DNA from: Saprospiraceae bacterium
Lineage (GTDB): Bacteria; Bacteroidota; Bacteroidia; Chitinophagales; Saprospiraceae
Length of the DNA stretch: 64,000 nucleotides
Assembly: GCA_025055285.1 (NCBI GenBank)
Contig: JANWXM010000016.1
Span: 1-64,000 of the forward strand
Direction of reading: 5' to 3'
Every line of letters starts with the position of its first letter. Position 1 is the stretch's first letter. Below the pieces are notes generated by a model. It had not been told where the DNA came from and did not search any database. It saw nothing but the letters and a program-made list of their open reading frames with translations. A program made the translations under genes and the position numbers. This document shows positions 7,895 through 17,253 of the stretch, one piece after another.

Positions 7895-9694
7895 TTACGC
7901 AGAAGAAGTTGCAACATCTGTTAGGTTGAATTGCAGGCGCGCAAGAGAGCTGTACAGACCATTTTCGCGCGCCATAAGTTCGTCGTGTGTCCCTTGCTCC
8001 ACGATACGCCCGCCATCGAGCACGTAGATGAGGTCAGCGCTGCGCACTGTCGCTAAGCGATGCGCAATGATGATGCTGGTTCGACCTTCCATGAGGTTGT
8101 CCAGAGCCTCTTGGACGACCCGCTCGCTTTCGGCATCGAGCGAAGAGGTGGCCTCATCTAGGAGAAGAATGGCGGGGTCGCGCAAAATGGCTCGCGCAAT
8201 GGCGATGCGTTGGCGCTGTCCACCTGAAAGACGGATGCCTCGCTCGCCCACAACAGTATCAAGACCATCTGGAAATTGTTGAATAAATTCTAAGGCATTT
8301 GCCTTACGCGCTGCTTCGATAACCTCCTCTTCGTGGGCATCTGGTCGGCCGTAGCGAATGTTCTCGCGGATGGTGCCTCCAAAGAGAATAACTTCCTGAG
8401 GCACTAAGGCAAAATTACTCCGGTAGGAGGAGAGTTCATAGTCATAGATGCTCACCCCGCCGATCCGAATGTCTCCTCGTTGTGGGCGGTGAAATTGCAG
8501 CAATAAGTGCATGATTGTGCTTTTGCCTGCACCACTTTGCCCTACAAGAGCTACCTTCTTCCCGGCAGGTATAGTCATCGTAACTCCCTTGAGTACCTCT
8601 ACATCGGGTCGAGTGGGATAGGCAAAATGCACATCTAAGAGTCGTATATCGGCATTTAACCGCTGGGCTTGCCGATTGACCTGAGGCCGCTCTTCCTTCT
8701 CTGCTGGCGTACGCAAAATGGCGCGTATACGCTCTGTAGCACCCAAGGCGCCTATCAGTTCAGTGTAGAAAGTGCTCAAGCCTGCAATAGCCCCTCCGAC
8801 AACTGCAGTATAGGTAATAAATGCAATGAGTTCGCCAGCCGTCATTTGCTTCGTCTGGACTAAGTACATGCCGAAGCCCAGAATAAAAAACAAAGTCCCA
8901 AAGAGAATAGTGACTATGAATACCGCAAAGAGCGCTCGACTAGAAGCAGCCCGCATAGAAATGTTTACTACCCGCTCGTTGACTCGACCGTAGCGCAGGC
9001 GCTCGAATGCTTCGTTCGCAAAGGCCTTTACCGCGTGAATGCTCTGCAGCGTTTCGTCTAAAATAGTATTGACCTCACCTAAAACATCTTGCCGCTGTCT
9101 TGACAGCCGCCTTACCCAACGCCCAAAGATTATGGCACCTATCACTATAACCGGAAAGGTCAATAGCATAACTCCAGCTAACCGAGGCGACATCCATGTT
9201 AGCAAAACAACTCCGCCCAATAACACCACACACTGTCGGATAAATTCAGCTAGCACAAAATATAGTAGGTTGTACATCCGCTCTACGTCGTTCGTCAAAC
9301 GACTAACTAACTCGCCTACCCTATTTCGTTCAAAGAAAACAATAGGCAAGGCAATTAACCGCTCGTACAATGCCAGCCGAATGTCAGCCGTAGTACGCTC
9401 GCTAACTACAGCAAAACACTTAATGCGCCAGTAGGAAATTACTCCCTGAAAAACTAAAATAATCGCCATCCGGGCCCCAACGTGTTTCAAGTCGAACTCC
9501 AAAACCACTCCCTGAGCAACATCGAGCATTATACCCACCAAATAGGGAAAGAGCATGAAGACACCGCTGGAAAGAAACAACAGGATCAGCCCAGCGACAA
9601 AGTGAAACCGGTAGGGCCGAATGAATTGAAAAAGGTAAAGAGCCTCTTGCAAAGACTCTCGCGTTATCCGTGGTTGAGTTTTTTCTGAATTCAT
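7895..9694 (-). CDS. ABC exporter, MsbA/multidrug type (fused membrane and ATPase domains)
   Basis: A 599-residue half-transporter. Residues 25-330 form a six-helix type 1 exporter domain containing the coupling sequence TLYERLIALPIVFFERNRVGEL. Residues 345-585 form the ATPase, with Walker A GQSGAGKST near 381, signature LSGGQRQRIAIARA near 490 and Walker B ILLLDEATSSLD. It would homodimerise in the inner membrane and export a lipid-like or drug substrate; the MsbA role (flipping lipid A core) is the usual one in Bacteroidota but is not proven here. It is first in the minus-strand run and divergent from the OmpA gene, with about 106 bases between them. Confidence 0.9.
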   Translation of the reverse strand: MNSEKTQPRITRESLQEALYLFQFIRPYRFHFVAGLILLFLSSGVFMLFPYLVGIMLDVAQGVVLEFDLKHVGARMAIILVFQGVISYWRIKCFAVVSERTTADIRLALYERLIALPIVFFERNRVGELVSRLTNDVERMYNLLYFVLAEFIRQCVVLLGGVVLLTWMSPRLAGVMLLTFPVIVIGAIIFGRWVRRLSRQRQDVLGEVNTILDETLQSIHAVKAFANEAFERLRYGRVNERVVNISMRAASSRALFAVFIVTILFGTLFFILGFGMYLVQTKQMTAGELIAFITYTAVVGGAIAGLSTFYTELIGALGATERIRAILRTPAEKEERPQVNRQAQRLNADIRLLDVHFAYPTRPDVEVLKGVTMTIPAGKKVALVGQSGAGKSTIMHLLLQFHRPQRGDIRIGGVSIYDYELSSYRSNFALVPQEVILFGGTIRENIRYGRPDAHEEEVIEAARKANALEFIQQFPDGLDTVVGERGIRLSGGQRQRIAIARAILRDPAILLLDEATSSLDAESERVVQEALDNLMEGRTSIIIAHRLATVRSADLIYVLDGGRIVEQGTHDELMARENGLYSSLARLQFNLTDVATSSA

Positions 9695-9800
9695 ATGAGC
9701 AAAGATGTGGCGATAAACCGCAAGACAGGCAAAAGGTTTCGCCCAGAGTTTAAAACTTTCGACCGTACTTTGCTGTGCATTATCCCTATCTTAGCAGGGC

Positions 9801-10418
9801 ATGAATAAAAGTCTTGTAGCACCTATCATTGTTTTTGTCATCTGGAGCGCTATTTGTTGGCGGTGGTACGTATGCGGCATCAAACGAGCGTGCGACGGGA
9901 GGGCGACACCTCTTTCTCCTGTTGCCGGCAAGGCGACGCTATTTCCAGTGGATACTTTCCTCCAGCAAAACACAAATACCGTTACATTAGATACGCTTTC
10001 CCCTTTGGAACCCGCTACCCAATTGCCATCGCCGCCGAAAAGCTCAGGAGAGGACATAGAACAAGTATCCTTCAGCGAACTTACAGACCAAATCCTCATT
10101 CACTTTCCTTACAATTCTATTCGCAAAGAGGATAATGCTGCTGTAGATGCATACCTTTCTCGCTTGGCAGATTACCTTGTGAGTAGCGGTCGGAAAATTT
10201 TCATCACTGGTCATACCGATAACGTTGGAGACCCAAAAAGCAATTACCGCTTAGGGCTGCAGCGGGCTCAAGCCATTCGAAGAATACTGGTGACGAAGGG
10301 CGTACCGGCCGAACAAATTCATTGCCTTTCAAAGGGCGAAAAAGAACCCATTGCTACCAACGACAACCCGCGTGGTCGTTACAAAAATCGGCGCGTGGAA
10401 ATTCGCATAAATCCCTAA
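9801..10418 (+). CDS. OmpA-family protein with N-terminal membrane anchor
   Basis: 205 residues: one hydrophobic segment at about 5-25 (uncleaved anchor or signal), a Thr/Pro-rich linker, and an OmpA C-terminal peptidoglycan-binding domain from about residue 100. The binding signature is clear: ITGHTDNVGDPKSNYRLGLQRAQAI with the Asp and Arg that hold diaminopimelate, then NRRVEIRI at the end. There is no beta-barrel, so it anchors the membrane to the wall rather than forming a pore. The next gene follows by 37 bases in the same direction and is probably co-transcribed. A near-consensus box TATCTTAG lies at 9787-9794, six bases before the ATG. Confidence 0.85.
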   Translation: MNKSLVAPIIVFVIWSAICWRWYVCGIKRACDGRATPLSPVAGKATLFPVDTFLQQNTNTVTLDTLSPLEPATQLPSPPKSSGEDIEQVSFSELTDQILIHFPYNSIRKEDNAAVDAYLSRLADYLVSSGRKIFITGHTDNVGDPKSNYRLGLQRAQAIRRILVTKGVPAEQIHCLSKGEKEPIATNDNPRGRYKNRRVEIRINP

Positions 10419-10455
10419 CCTCTCATTGTTTTCAACTTCATTTTAAAGGTTATTT

Positions 10456-11556
10456 ATGTTCGAACAAAACATCTTCCAAGGACCTGGCACAGGTACTTAC
10501 ACTACCCATACTTTCGAAATTCTTCTCATGCTTCTTGTGGCCGCCCTTATTGGCTTATGGCTGGGTTGGTTGCTATGGAGCCGCTACCGCCAGAGGGCCG
10601 AGCAGTTAGAGACTGAAAACGCCAGCTTAGCTGCCACAGCTCAGGCGTTGCGCAAAGAGTTAGAGGTGTCTCGCGCGCGTCAGGCAGAACTTGAAACTAC
10701 CTGCGCTGACCTCGAAGTACGCACGCAGAGCCTATCGCAGCAGAACAACAATTTGCAAGAAGAATTGAGACGCTTATACACTGAGCTAAACACCCTTCGA
10801 GCGATCAATCGGCGGTATGCTTCAGAATTAGGCATGAGCTTAGAGCCCGACACACCCTCTGAAGAGGTGCCTCTTGAAATTGCTCCTTCTACTGAAGATG
10901 GCGGCCCTCAGCGCGACCTCGAGAGCGAAGTGCTTGGCACCGCTAGTCCTGAGCATGACCAAAGCCAGCCCAAAGTAGTTCCTCTAGAAGGGCGCGACAT
11001 TCCCTTGGACGTGGCGCTCACCCCCGAACAAGAAGATCTGGACCTTTTGCCTTCGGATGTTTGCAACTTTGGCTCCTCGTCGCTATCGGAGAAGACCTCT
11101 TCGTCGGGCGTACCCTCCGCCTCGACAGAAACAATTCGCTTCATAGAGCCAGTCCCCCGCGGCACTATGGTAGCACTTGAAGCCTTGTCCGACCCACCTG
11201 TTTTGACAGAGGAAATGCTATCGGCTGGAAAGTCAGCAGCCTCTGAAGACATTGAGCAAGGAGTTCCGCGTGCTGTTGCCGCCGATGTGCCATATGATGA
11301 CCTCAAGCGCATCGAGGGTATCGGCCCACAAATTGAGCAGTTGCTCTTTTCAAAGGGCATTACCACCTACGGGCAGTTAGCTGCTACTTCTGTGCAGCAG
11401 CTAAAGGATATCTTAGCAGAGGCGGGTCCGCACTTTGCCATGCACGATCCGGGCACTTGGTCGGCACAGGCGCTGCTCGCTGCTAACGGCGAATGGGAAA
11501 ACTTAAAGGCTTACCAAGACTTCCTCCACGGCGGCAAACGTCCGCGAAAATCTTGA
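10456..11556 (+). CDS. Membrane-anchored coiled-coil protein with C-terminal helix-hairpin-helix domain
   Basis: 366 residues in three parts: one membrane helix at about 15-37, a coiled coil rich in Glu, Gln and Leu at about 45-125, an acidic Pro/Ser linker, and from residue 280 a helix-hairpin-helix motif (DDLKRIEGIGPQIEQLLFSKG). The tail resembles the extension fused to ribosomal protein L21 in some Bacteroidota. HhH motifs usually contact nucleic acid, so a membrane protein carrying one is curious. It follows the OmpA-family gene; I believe this pairing recurs in the phylum, but that is memory, not tested. No function is assigned. Confidence 0.75.
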   Translation: MFEQNIFQGPGTGTYTTHTFEILLMLLVAALIGLWLGWLLWSRYRQRAEQLETENASLAATAQALRKELEVSRARQAELETTCADLEVRTQSLSQQNNNLQEELRRLYTELNTLRAINRRYASELGMSLEPDTPSEEVPLEIAPSTEDGGPQRDLESEVLGTASPEHDQSQPKVVPLEGRDIPLDVALTPEQEDLDLLPSDVCNFGSSSLSEKTSSSGVPSASTETIRFIEPVPRGTMVALEALSDPPVLTEEMLSAGKSAASEDIEQGVPRAVAADVPYDDLKRIEGIGPQIEQLLFSKGITTYGQLAATSVQQLKDILAEAGPHFAMHDPGTWSAQALLAANGEWENLKAYQDFLHGGKRPRKS

Positions 11557-11566
11557 AAAACAGGTA

Positions 11567-11854
11567 CTAACGAATAACTACCTCGTGTATGTAGTTCTCT
11601 CCCATTTCCTCGTTGATTAGGTCGCGAATCTTATCGCGAGCAAACGACAGCTCCTGGCGCAGCGGCGCGGAAAGAACAGTAACGTACAACACCCCTTGAT
11701 GTACCCGAACGTTGGCAGTATAGGTCTCAATCTTTTTCCCCATAAGTCGATCCCATACTGCACGCGCATGGAGCTCTTTCAACTTCCCGTCGAGCCGATA
11801 CTCGCGCAGCATGGCCTGTATAGCCTCTTTCAGGGTCATTTCGTTGTGCCTCAT
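11567..11854 (-). CDS. DUF721 / DciA-like protein
   Basis: A 95-residue single-domain protein. The start MTLKEAIQAMLREYRLDGKL, the central VWDRLMGKKIETYT and the strand GVLYVTVLSAPLRQELSF followed by ELINE-like helix are the DUF721 (DciA) pattern. DciA helps load the replicative helicase in bacteria lacking DnaC; Bacteroidota members are short like this one. It is often next to recF, which is not in this window. A TACCTTTG box lies 33 bases upstream. The gene converges on the HhH gene with an 10-base gap. Confidence 0.85.
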   Translation of the reverse strand: MRHNEMTLKEAIQAMLREYRLDGKLKELHARAVWDRLMGKKIETYTANVRVHQGVLYVTVLSAPLRQELSFARDKIRDLINEEMGENYIHEVVIR

Positions 11855-12245
11855 CTCAAACCGTCGGATAAATCTGAACTAGTTTACAAAGGTAAGGGCT
11901 TACTTCTGTTTGAGGTACCGTTTTTTGCCGGATGTTCTCGTACAAGACCAGGAGCTTGGAAAAAATTCCACAACCTTTATAACTTTATAATAAATTTTCG
12001 GTCATTTGAATAAAAAAACTGAATTTCAATGCTCTATTCATTTACCTCTATCACTACGTCGCGTTTTATTGCTCAGCACTAGGATCTACGTAAAGGCATA
12101 GGTGGATACCTTCCCCAAATGTAACATTTGCCAATAGGCAAGTCAGTAGAACTTAGTCGGTGGTACTGATTTTTCACTAAACGGGAGCACCTTCTCCTCG
12201 AATGCGATGACCATGTGAGAGCGAAAAGCGACCTTTGCTGATAGT
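11855..12245. other. Divergent intergenic region, 391 bases
   Basis: Apart from the -7 box at 11887-11894 it holds an AT-rich stretch at 11975-12015 and a GACCTTTG (12230-12237) eight bases before the LolC/E-type ATG. The latter is one base off consensus and has no -33 partner. No credible ORF or tRNA-like fold is seen. Confidence 0.4.
11887..11894 (-). promoter_or_regulatory. -7 box for the DUF721 gene
   Basis: The minus strand reads TACCTTTG, a perfect TAnnTTTG match, 32 bases before the ATG at 11854. No TTG is found at the -33 distance. Confidence 0.45.
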
Positions 12246-13466
12246 ATGCTTCCTTTCTTGTTTGCTCGACGCTATTTGTTCATTCGAGGCAGCACGAACG
12301 CCATTCATGTCATTACGGGCATTTCTGTGGCGGGTATTGCTATCGGCACAGCTGCACTTATTCTAGTGCTATCGGTCTTCAATGGCTTCGAGGAAGTGCT
12401 TTCAGGCCTGTTCGGTTACTTCAATCCAGAGATTAAGATAACCCCTGCAAAAGGAAAGACCTTTGAGGTAGACAGTGCATTTCTAGACCGTCTACGCCAA
12501 ACGCCTGGCATTGCGTTGGTAAGCGAGACGCTCGAGGAAATTGCTTTCTTTGAGTACGAAGGCTCACAAGACTTTGGCATGCTCAAAGGCGTAGATGCTT
12601 TCTATGCGCGCATCAACGACATAGACTCTACGGTAAGCGAAGGACAGTATGTGTTGCGCGAGGGCGAGACTTATTATGCAGTAATTGGCGCAGGTATGAG
12701 CCAGAAGCTGCGAATACGCACGGAAGTAAGGACGCCTATTCCTCTGCGCGTATACATGCCTCGTCGCGAGCAAATAGGGTTTTTGGAGCAGCCGTTCATT
12801 GTGCGATATGTATATCCAAGCGGTATATTCTCTATCCAGCAAGAATTTGATAATCAGTACATCATTGCCGACCTAGAGTGGGTGCGCGAGTTACTGGATG
12901 TCCCCTCCGGCACGGTTTCAGCGCTCGAGGTGCGCTGTAAGCCGGGTGTAGATCCAAAAGTTGTCAAAAGATACCTGGCCCAACAACTAGGGCCAGGTTT
13001 TGTTGTGCGCGACCGCTACGAGCAAAATGAGGCTTTCTTTAAGGTTATGCAGTTGGAAAAATGGATGGCTTTTGCCATTTTGACGCTAATGCTTATCTTA
13101 ATGGCTTTCAACATGGTGGGAGCGTTGTGGATGCTCGTGCTCGACAAACAGCGCGACATCGCCACGCTACGCAGCTTAGGCGCCGACGACCGCTTGATCC
13201 GACATGTCTTCATTGGTGAGGGGATCCTGCTGACAGCGCTTGGTCTAGTGATAGGTATTATACTTGCTGTAGGACTCTATGGAGCTCAAAAGCAATGGGA
13301 ACTTGTGTCTATACCTCAGGGGTTTGTGGTGAGCAGCTATCCAATTGCCTTGCGGATTTGGGACTTCTTTCCTGTGAGCCTCACTGTGCTCACGGTAGGT
13401 TTCCTCGCTTCGCTAGCTCCTGCTGCTCGTGCTGTCCGTGTACCCGCTTACTGGCGCGAAGAGTAA
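12246..13466 (+). CDS. Lipoprotein-releasing ABC permease, LolC/LolE family (FtsX fold)
   Basis: 406 residues: an N-terminal membrane helix within GISVAGIAIGTAALILVLSV, a large periplasmic MacB-type domain (about 45-270), and three C-terminal membrane helices. The FtsX region shows LEKWMAFAILTLMLILMAFN and then DKQRDIATLRSLGADDRLIR. In the Lol pathway such permeases extract outer-membrane lipoproteins using the ATPase LolD; no lolD is in this window, as is common in Bacteroidota where a single permease gene is scattered. It starts at the only suitable ATG. Confidence 0.88.
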   Translation: MLPFLFARRYLFIRGSTNAIHVITGISVAGIAIGTAALILVLSVFNGFEEVLSGLFGYFNPEIKITPAKGKTFEVDSAFLDRLRQTPGIALVSETLEEIAFFEYEGSQDFGMLKGVDAFYARINDIDSTVSEGQYVLREGETYYAVIGAGMSQKLRIRTEVRTPIPLRVYMPRREQIGFLEQPFIVRYVYPSGIFSIQQEFDNQYIIADLEWVRELLDVPSGTVSALEVRCKPGVDPKVVKRYLAQQLGPGFVVRDRYEQNEAFFKVMQLEKWMAFAILTLMLILMAFNMVGALWMLVLDKQRDIATLRSLGADDRLIRHVFIGEGILLTALGLVIGIILAVGLYGAQKQWELVSIPQGFVVSSYPIALRIWDFFPVSLTVLTVGFLASLAPAARAVRVPAYWREE

Positions 13467-13775
13467 AATGCGCGTGCACTGCTTCCTCTAGTAAAATAGC
13501 CCTGCCTCTCTATAGCTTCTCAAGCACAGGAAAATTTTGCGACCTATCGTTTAGAATGTATCGAACTTATCACAGCAGCAATTTGCCGATTAAATCCGCA
13601 TATTCATTGGCTCAAGCGAGCCCGTCTTAGTTGGAAAATTCAATACCTTTTTGTTCGGAAGGTGCAACCTCGCAAGCGTTGCGCCCATCTATCGAAGCAA
13701 ATTTCTCGGTTCATCCAGCTACAAAGGAAAGCCGCTATGTATCTAAGAACGAAAATCTCCTTCGCGCACTTTTCT
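13467..13775. other. Intergenic region before the sugar dehydrogenase
   Basis: 309 bases between co-directional genes. The reading frame of the dehydrogenase is open back to 13662, but the upstream part encodes a basic stretch with no signal character and is taken as untranslated. No clear terminator or -7/-33 pair was found. Confidence 0.35.
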
Positions 13776-15635
13776 ATGAAGTACTTTTTAGCCAGCCTCT
13801 TTGTGAGCATAAAAGCGGTTGTTTTGACTGCTCAGCCAAAGATAGCCCTACAGCCGTTTGCTACAGGCTTCAATCGGCCAGTAGACATTGCTCACTGTGG
13901 AGATAGTCGCTTATTCATTGTGGAGCAGCGCGGTATGATTTGGGCATTGGATAGCATGGGCAACCGCCTAGATACCTTTTTGAACATAATGACCCGCGTG
14001 CGCTCGACAGCCAACGAGCAGGGCTTGCTAGGCCTCGCATTTGCGCCAGATTACGCCCAGTCGAGGCATTTCTACGTTAATTACACTCGGCAACCTGACG
14101 GCGCCACGGTAATTTCGCGTTTTTCTGTTTTGCCGGATAGGCCCAATCGGGCCGACGCCGCCAGCGAACAAATTCTACTGGTTCAACCTCAACCTTACAA
14201 CAACCACAACGGAGGATGCATCAAGTTTGGCCCAGACGGCCATTTGTATATTGGATTAGGCGATGGCGGCTCAGGTGGCGACCCACAGAACTTTGCTCAA
14301 AATCCCAGTTCCCTGTTAGGCAAAACGTTGCGCATCGATGTACGGAATGCACCACCGGGTCAACCTTACGGTATTCCTCCTGACAACCCGTTTCTGAACA
14401 ATCCAGCTTTTCGCCCTGAGATATGGTCGTTAGGCTGGCGCAATCACTGGCGCTTTTCTTTCGACCGACTTACAGGAGATTTCTGGGCAGGCGATGTAGG
14501 TCAAAATGCTCGTGAAGAGATCGATTTTGAACCTGCTGGCACTGGTGGGCGCAACTATGGTTGGCGCTGTTATGAGGGCACGCTGCCCTATAACACTAGT
14601 GGATGCGCGCCAGCTTCTGCCTACACAGCGCCAATATTCGAGTACGCTAACCCAACATTAGGGCGCTCCGTAACAGGTGGTTTTGTATACCGCGGCAGTC
14701 GCCACCCAGCGATGTACGGTTACTATTTGTTTGCCGACTACGTCAGCGGACGTTGGTGGGCCACTCGCCAAGTAGCGCCCGACAGTTTCATTACCACCAC
14801 TCTAGGTGTATTCACGCCAACACAAATTAGTACTTTTGGCGAAGATCAGGCAGGCGAACTTTACGTTGCTGCCCTGAGCCAAGGCACCGTATACCGCATT
14901 CTCGAGCGTTGTTCAAACTTTCAAGTTACTCTTCAGGTGGTGCAGCAGCCAAAGTGCTTCGACACTACAGACGGTGTTGTCGCCGCGCGCGTGAGTGGCG
15001 GCACTGCTCCCTACTCTTTCCTTTGGAGCGACAGCAACACTTCTGATTCGATTCGGACTCGGCTTTTGCCGGGCGTTTATGCTGTTGAGATTAGAGACGC
15101 CATTGGATGCATTCGACGCGACACTCTTACCTTGACGCCCGTCGAAAATCCACCGCCGGGCCTAGCAGTTGTGTTGGACAGCAGCGGTGTGCTGCGTATT
15201 TCCGAAGGGACTTGGATAGCCTATCAATGGAAACGCAACAACATACCCATACCTGGTGCCACAGAGCCCACTTACAAACCTTCGCAGGGCGGTTATTACT
15301 CTTGCTTAGTAACCTCGCCTAATCAATGTCAGTACGAGCCAGGCAAATTGGTCACGGGCATTTTCTCAACACTTTCCCCTGAGGACATCGAAACGTTCGG
15401 TCTGTATCCTAATCCTGCTCCAGGGTATACCCGCTTGCACTTAAAGCTCAAACAGCCTTCCGTCGTAAACTGGACAATCACGGATGCCGCAGGACGGACG
15501 CTGCGGCACGGGCAATTGGCGGGGCAGACGATTGAAGAACTTCTCCCGCTCGGAAACATCGCTGCTGGGCTGTACTACTTTCAATTGAGTACGTCTACCG
15601 GCACTATAGTGCGCACCTTGATAGTAGAGCAATAG
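13776..15635 (+). CDS. Secreted PQQ-type sugar (glucose/sorbosone) dehydrogenase with T9SS tail
   Basis: About 619 residues from the ATG at 13776, chosen because MKYFLASLFVSIKAVVLTAQ is a clean signal peptide; an ATG at 13737 is also open. Residues 25-370 form a six-bladed GSDH propeller, shown by NEQGLLGLAFAPDY, NNHNGGCIKFGPDGHLYIG and GDGGSGGDPQN, and GWRNHWRFSFD. Soluble relatives oxidise aldoses with pyrroloquinoline quinone. Next comes one SprB-type repeat (about 380-450: PKCFDTTDG, GGTAPYSFLWSD). The last 85 residues are a Por secretion tail (FGLYPNPAPGYTRL ... GLYYFQLSTSTG), marking export by T9SS. Sugar specificity is not readable. Confidence 0.88.
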   Translation: MKYFLASLFVSIKAVVLTAQPKIALQPFATGFNRPVDIAHCGDSRLFIVEQRGMIWALDSMGNRLDTFLNIMTRVRSTANEQGLLGLAFAPDYAQSRHFYVNYTRQPDGATVISRFSVLPDRPNRADAASEQILLVQPQPYNNHNGGCIKFGPDGHLYIGLGDGGSGGDPQNFAQNPSSLLGKTLRIDVRNAPPGQPYGIPPDNPFLNNPAFRPEIWSLGWRNHWRFSFDRLTGDFWAGDVGQNAREEIDFEPAGTGGRNYGWRCYEGTLPYNTSGCAPASAYTAPIFEYANPTLGRSVTGGFVYRGSRHPAMYGYYLFADYVSGRWWATRQVAPDSFITTTLGVFTPTQISTFGEDQAGELYVAALSQGTVYRILERCSNFQVTLQVVQQPKCFDTTDGVVAARVSGGTAPYSFLWSDSNTSDSIRTRLLPGVYAVEIRDAIGCIRRDTLTLTPVENPPPGLAVVLDSSGVLRISEGTWIAYQWKRNNIPIPGATEPTYKPSQGGYYSCLVTSPNQCQYEPGKLVTGIFSTLSPEDIETFGLYPNPAPGYTRLHLKLKQPSVVNWTITDAAGRTLRHGQLAGQTIEELLPLGNIAAGLYYFQLSTSTGTIVRTLIVEQ

Positions 15636-15723
15636 TATGTAGGCAAAAAAGAGTGACTCTTTGTTTACTGTCTGTTATGCGCATCGAAGCAGACGCTGCT
15701 CTTGAAAGGCCACGCAAGGCTGC
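15636..15723. terminator. Weak bidirectional terminator candidate between convergent genes
   Basis: The gap between the dehydrogenase and prmC contains AAAGAGT-G-ACTCTTT (15649-15663) flanked by an A run on the left and TTTGTTT on the right. It could fold as a short AT-rich hairpin usable from either side. The stem is weak, so confidence is low. Confidence 0.3.
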
Positions 15724-16572
15724 CTAATTCGCCCGGATTGCCCACACCATTCGGTCAGCGCCGCAGAGATCCTTTTGTAGGGTGACAGCGGAAAAACTCA
15801 TCTCCGTCAGGAGATTTGCCACCTGCGAGGCATTGAACTCGTTGCACTCGAAGAATAAAGCACCTCCTACCGTCAGTTTTCGTTGGGCTAACTGCGCGAT
15901 AGCTCGGTAGAAAACAAGTGGATCCTCTTCCTCAACGAACAGGGCCTCAGGAGGTTCGTGGGCCAGTACGTGTTCAGGCATGAGGTGCTGCTCTCGGCGC
16001 AATACATAAGGCGGGTTGCTAATGATGAGGTCGAAGAGCGGCCAATTGGTGGGCAGGGTTTCTGGCCGAAGGATGTCGCCAAGAGCAAAATCAAATTCGC
16101 CTTCTCCTAGCAAAGCACAAGCATTCTCGAGAGCAATGGCTAACGCGTGTGGGCTTTTCTCGAGACCAAACAGGCGAACATCTGGGCGACGGCGCTTAAG
16201 AGCAATGCCAATACAGCCACTACCCAGGCCAATGTCCAAAACAACAGGCTGTTGCTGCTCGCGAGCATTTAGCCAGCGCAGCGCTAACACAACGAGCTCT
16301 TCCGTCTCCTGACGCGGAATGAGGACGCTAGGATTGACGCGAAACTTTAAGCCTAGGAAATCCGCTTGGCCTAATATGTACTGTATCGGCTCGCCTGCCA
16401 AAAGTCGCTGAAGAATAGGTGCAATGCAGGCTTCCTCCTCCGAGGAGAGCATAGCAGGAGGGTTGCGATAGCCAAGCACATCGGCGAAAACGATACGCGC
16501 AATGCTGCGTGCCTCGCCCAAGCTGTAGCGCAAGCATAGGTTTTGAACAAAAGTTTCAAATGCCGCACTCAC
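15724..16572 (-). CDS. prmC: Peptide chain release factor N5-glutamine methyltransferase PrmC (HemK)
   Basis: 282 residues from a GTG at 16572. PrmC methylates the GGQ glutamine of release factors using S-adenosylmethionine. The N-terminal helical domain (1-80) is followed by a Rossmann fold with VLIPRQETEELV, the SAM loop VLDIGLGSGCIGIAL and the catalytic NPPY at about residue 185 (DLIISNPPYV). Size fits the family. A TATCTTTA box lies 35 bases upstream (16614-16607). It converges on the sugar dehydrogenase. Confidence 0.92.
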   Translation of the reverse strand: MSAAFETFVQNLCLRYSLGEARSIARIVFADVLGYRNPPAMLSSEEEACIAPILQRLLAGEPIQYILGQADFLGLKFRVNPSVLIPRQETEELVVLALRWLNAREQQQPVVLDIGLGSGCIGIALKRRRPDVRLFGLEKSPHALAIALENACALLGEGEFDFALGDILRPETLPTNWPLFDLIISNPPYVLRREQHLMPEHVLAHEPPEALFVEEEDPLVFYRAIAQLAQRKLTVGGALFFECNEFNASQVANLLTEMSFSAVTLQKDLCGADRMVWAIRAN

Positions 16573-17253
16573 CTACCCAATTCTCAGAGTATCGAGCAAA
16601 CGGCCGTAAAGATATGCTCTCCTGGAGTCTTTGCTACAAACTCAACCTGAGAGCACTGGCTCTTGCACCTTGTCAAAGGCCCTGCAGTGCACCAAGAAGC
16701 AGAGGTGTTGACGCGGTTTCTTTGATGCTGTTCGTCGTTGCGTCGGCAATAATTTGCAGGCTGATGGTGCTCCTCTCTATCGGAAACTTACTAAGCTTCC
16801 TCTAGCAACTGCCTTCGCGCAAAAAAGTGGGGTGCTGTTCTACTCGGCGTCTGGCTTTTGCCGTCATTCGACTGAACTCTTCATTAAAGGGAAGAGACTC
16901 CTAATCTTCTACAAGTACCAAGTGCCGAGACAGAATTTTTTGATTCGTTGCCTAAAACTCCATCTCAAAGAAAACCCATCACCTGCTATCCAATACCACG
17001 TTTTTCAAAATTTTAAATAACATTGGCGACGATTTATATCATTTTATTTTTGCTTAATCGATCGATCAACGAAGATTCACTTTGATTTCCTTAACCGAGG
17101 ATCAATTGCTGCGGCGCATGGCATTTTACTTCGCTTGCGTAGGCTCATCTCTGGAGACCAACTGTGTCATAGCTTGCTGCAGAGATAGGCGCTCTTCCGT
17201 CGCCCAGACTTGTTGCGCACAAAAAACTCGCTACCTTCGCGCCCAAAACAAGC
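16573..17253. other. Long intergenic region, 681 bases
   Basis: No ORF here looks real: an 88-codon frame at 16754-17020 has no domain, signal or coding character. Visible pieces are a TATCTTTA box for prmC, an ATCGATCGAT palindrome near 17058, an AT-rich stretch at 17005-17055, and the DUF5606 promoter at the right end. Confidence 0.4.
17210..17239 (+). promoter_or_regulatory. Promoter of the DUF5606 gene (TTG-N19-TACCTTCG)
   Basis: A TTG at 17210-17212 and a -7 box TACCTTCG at 17232-17239 are 19 bases apart, close to the Bacteroidota arrangement TTTG...TAnnTTTG with one mismatch in the -7 box. The ATG follows 14 bases later, giving a short leader. Confidence 0.55.

Noticed and set aside
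16754-17020. 88-codon plus-strand ORF in the long gap after prmC
   Set aside because: No signal, domain or coding rhythm; the DUF5606 promoter lies well after it.
17058-17067. ATCGATCGAT palindrome as an operator
   Set aside because: Short, low-complexity and 190 bases from any start; likely chance.
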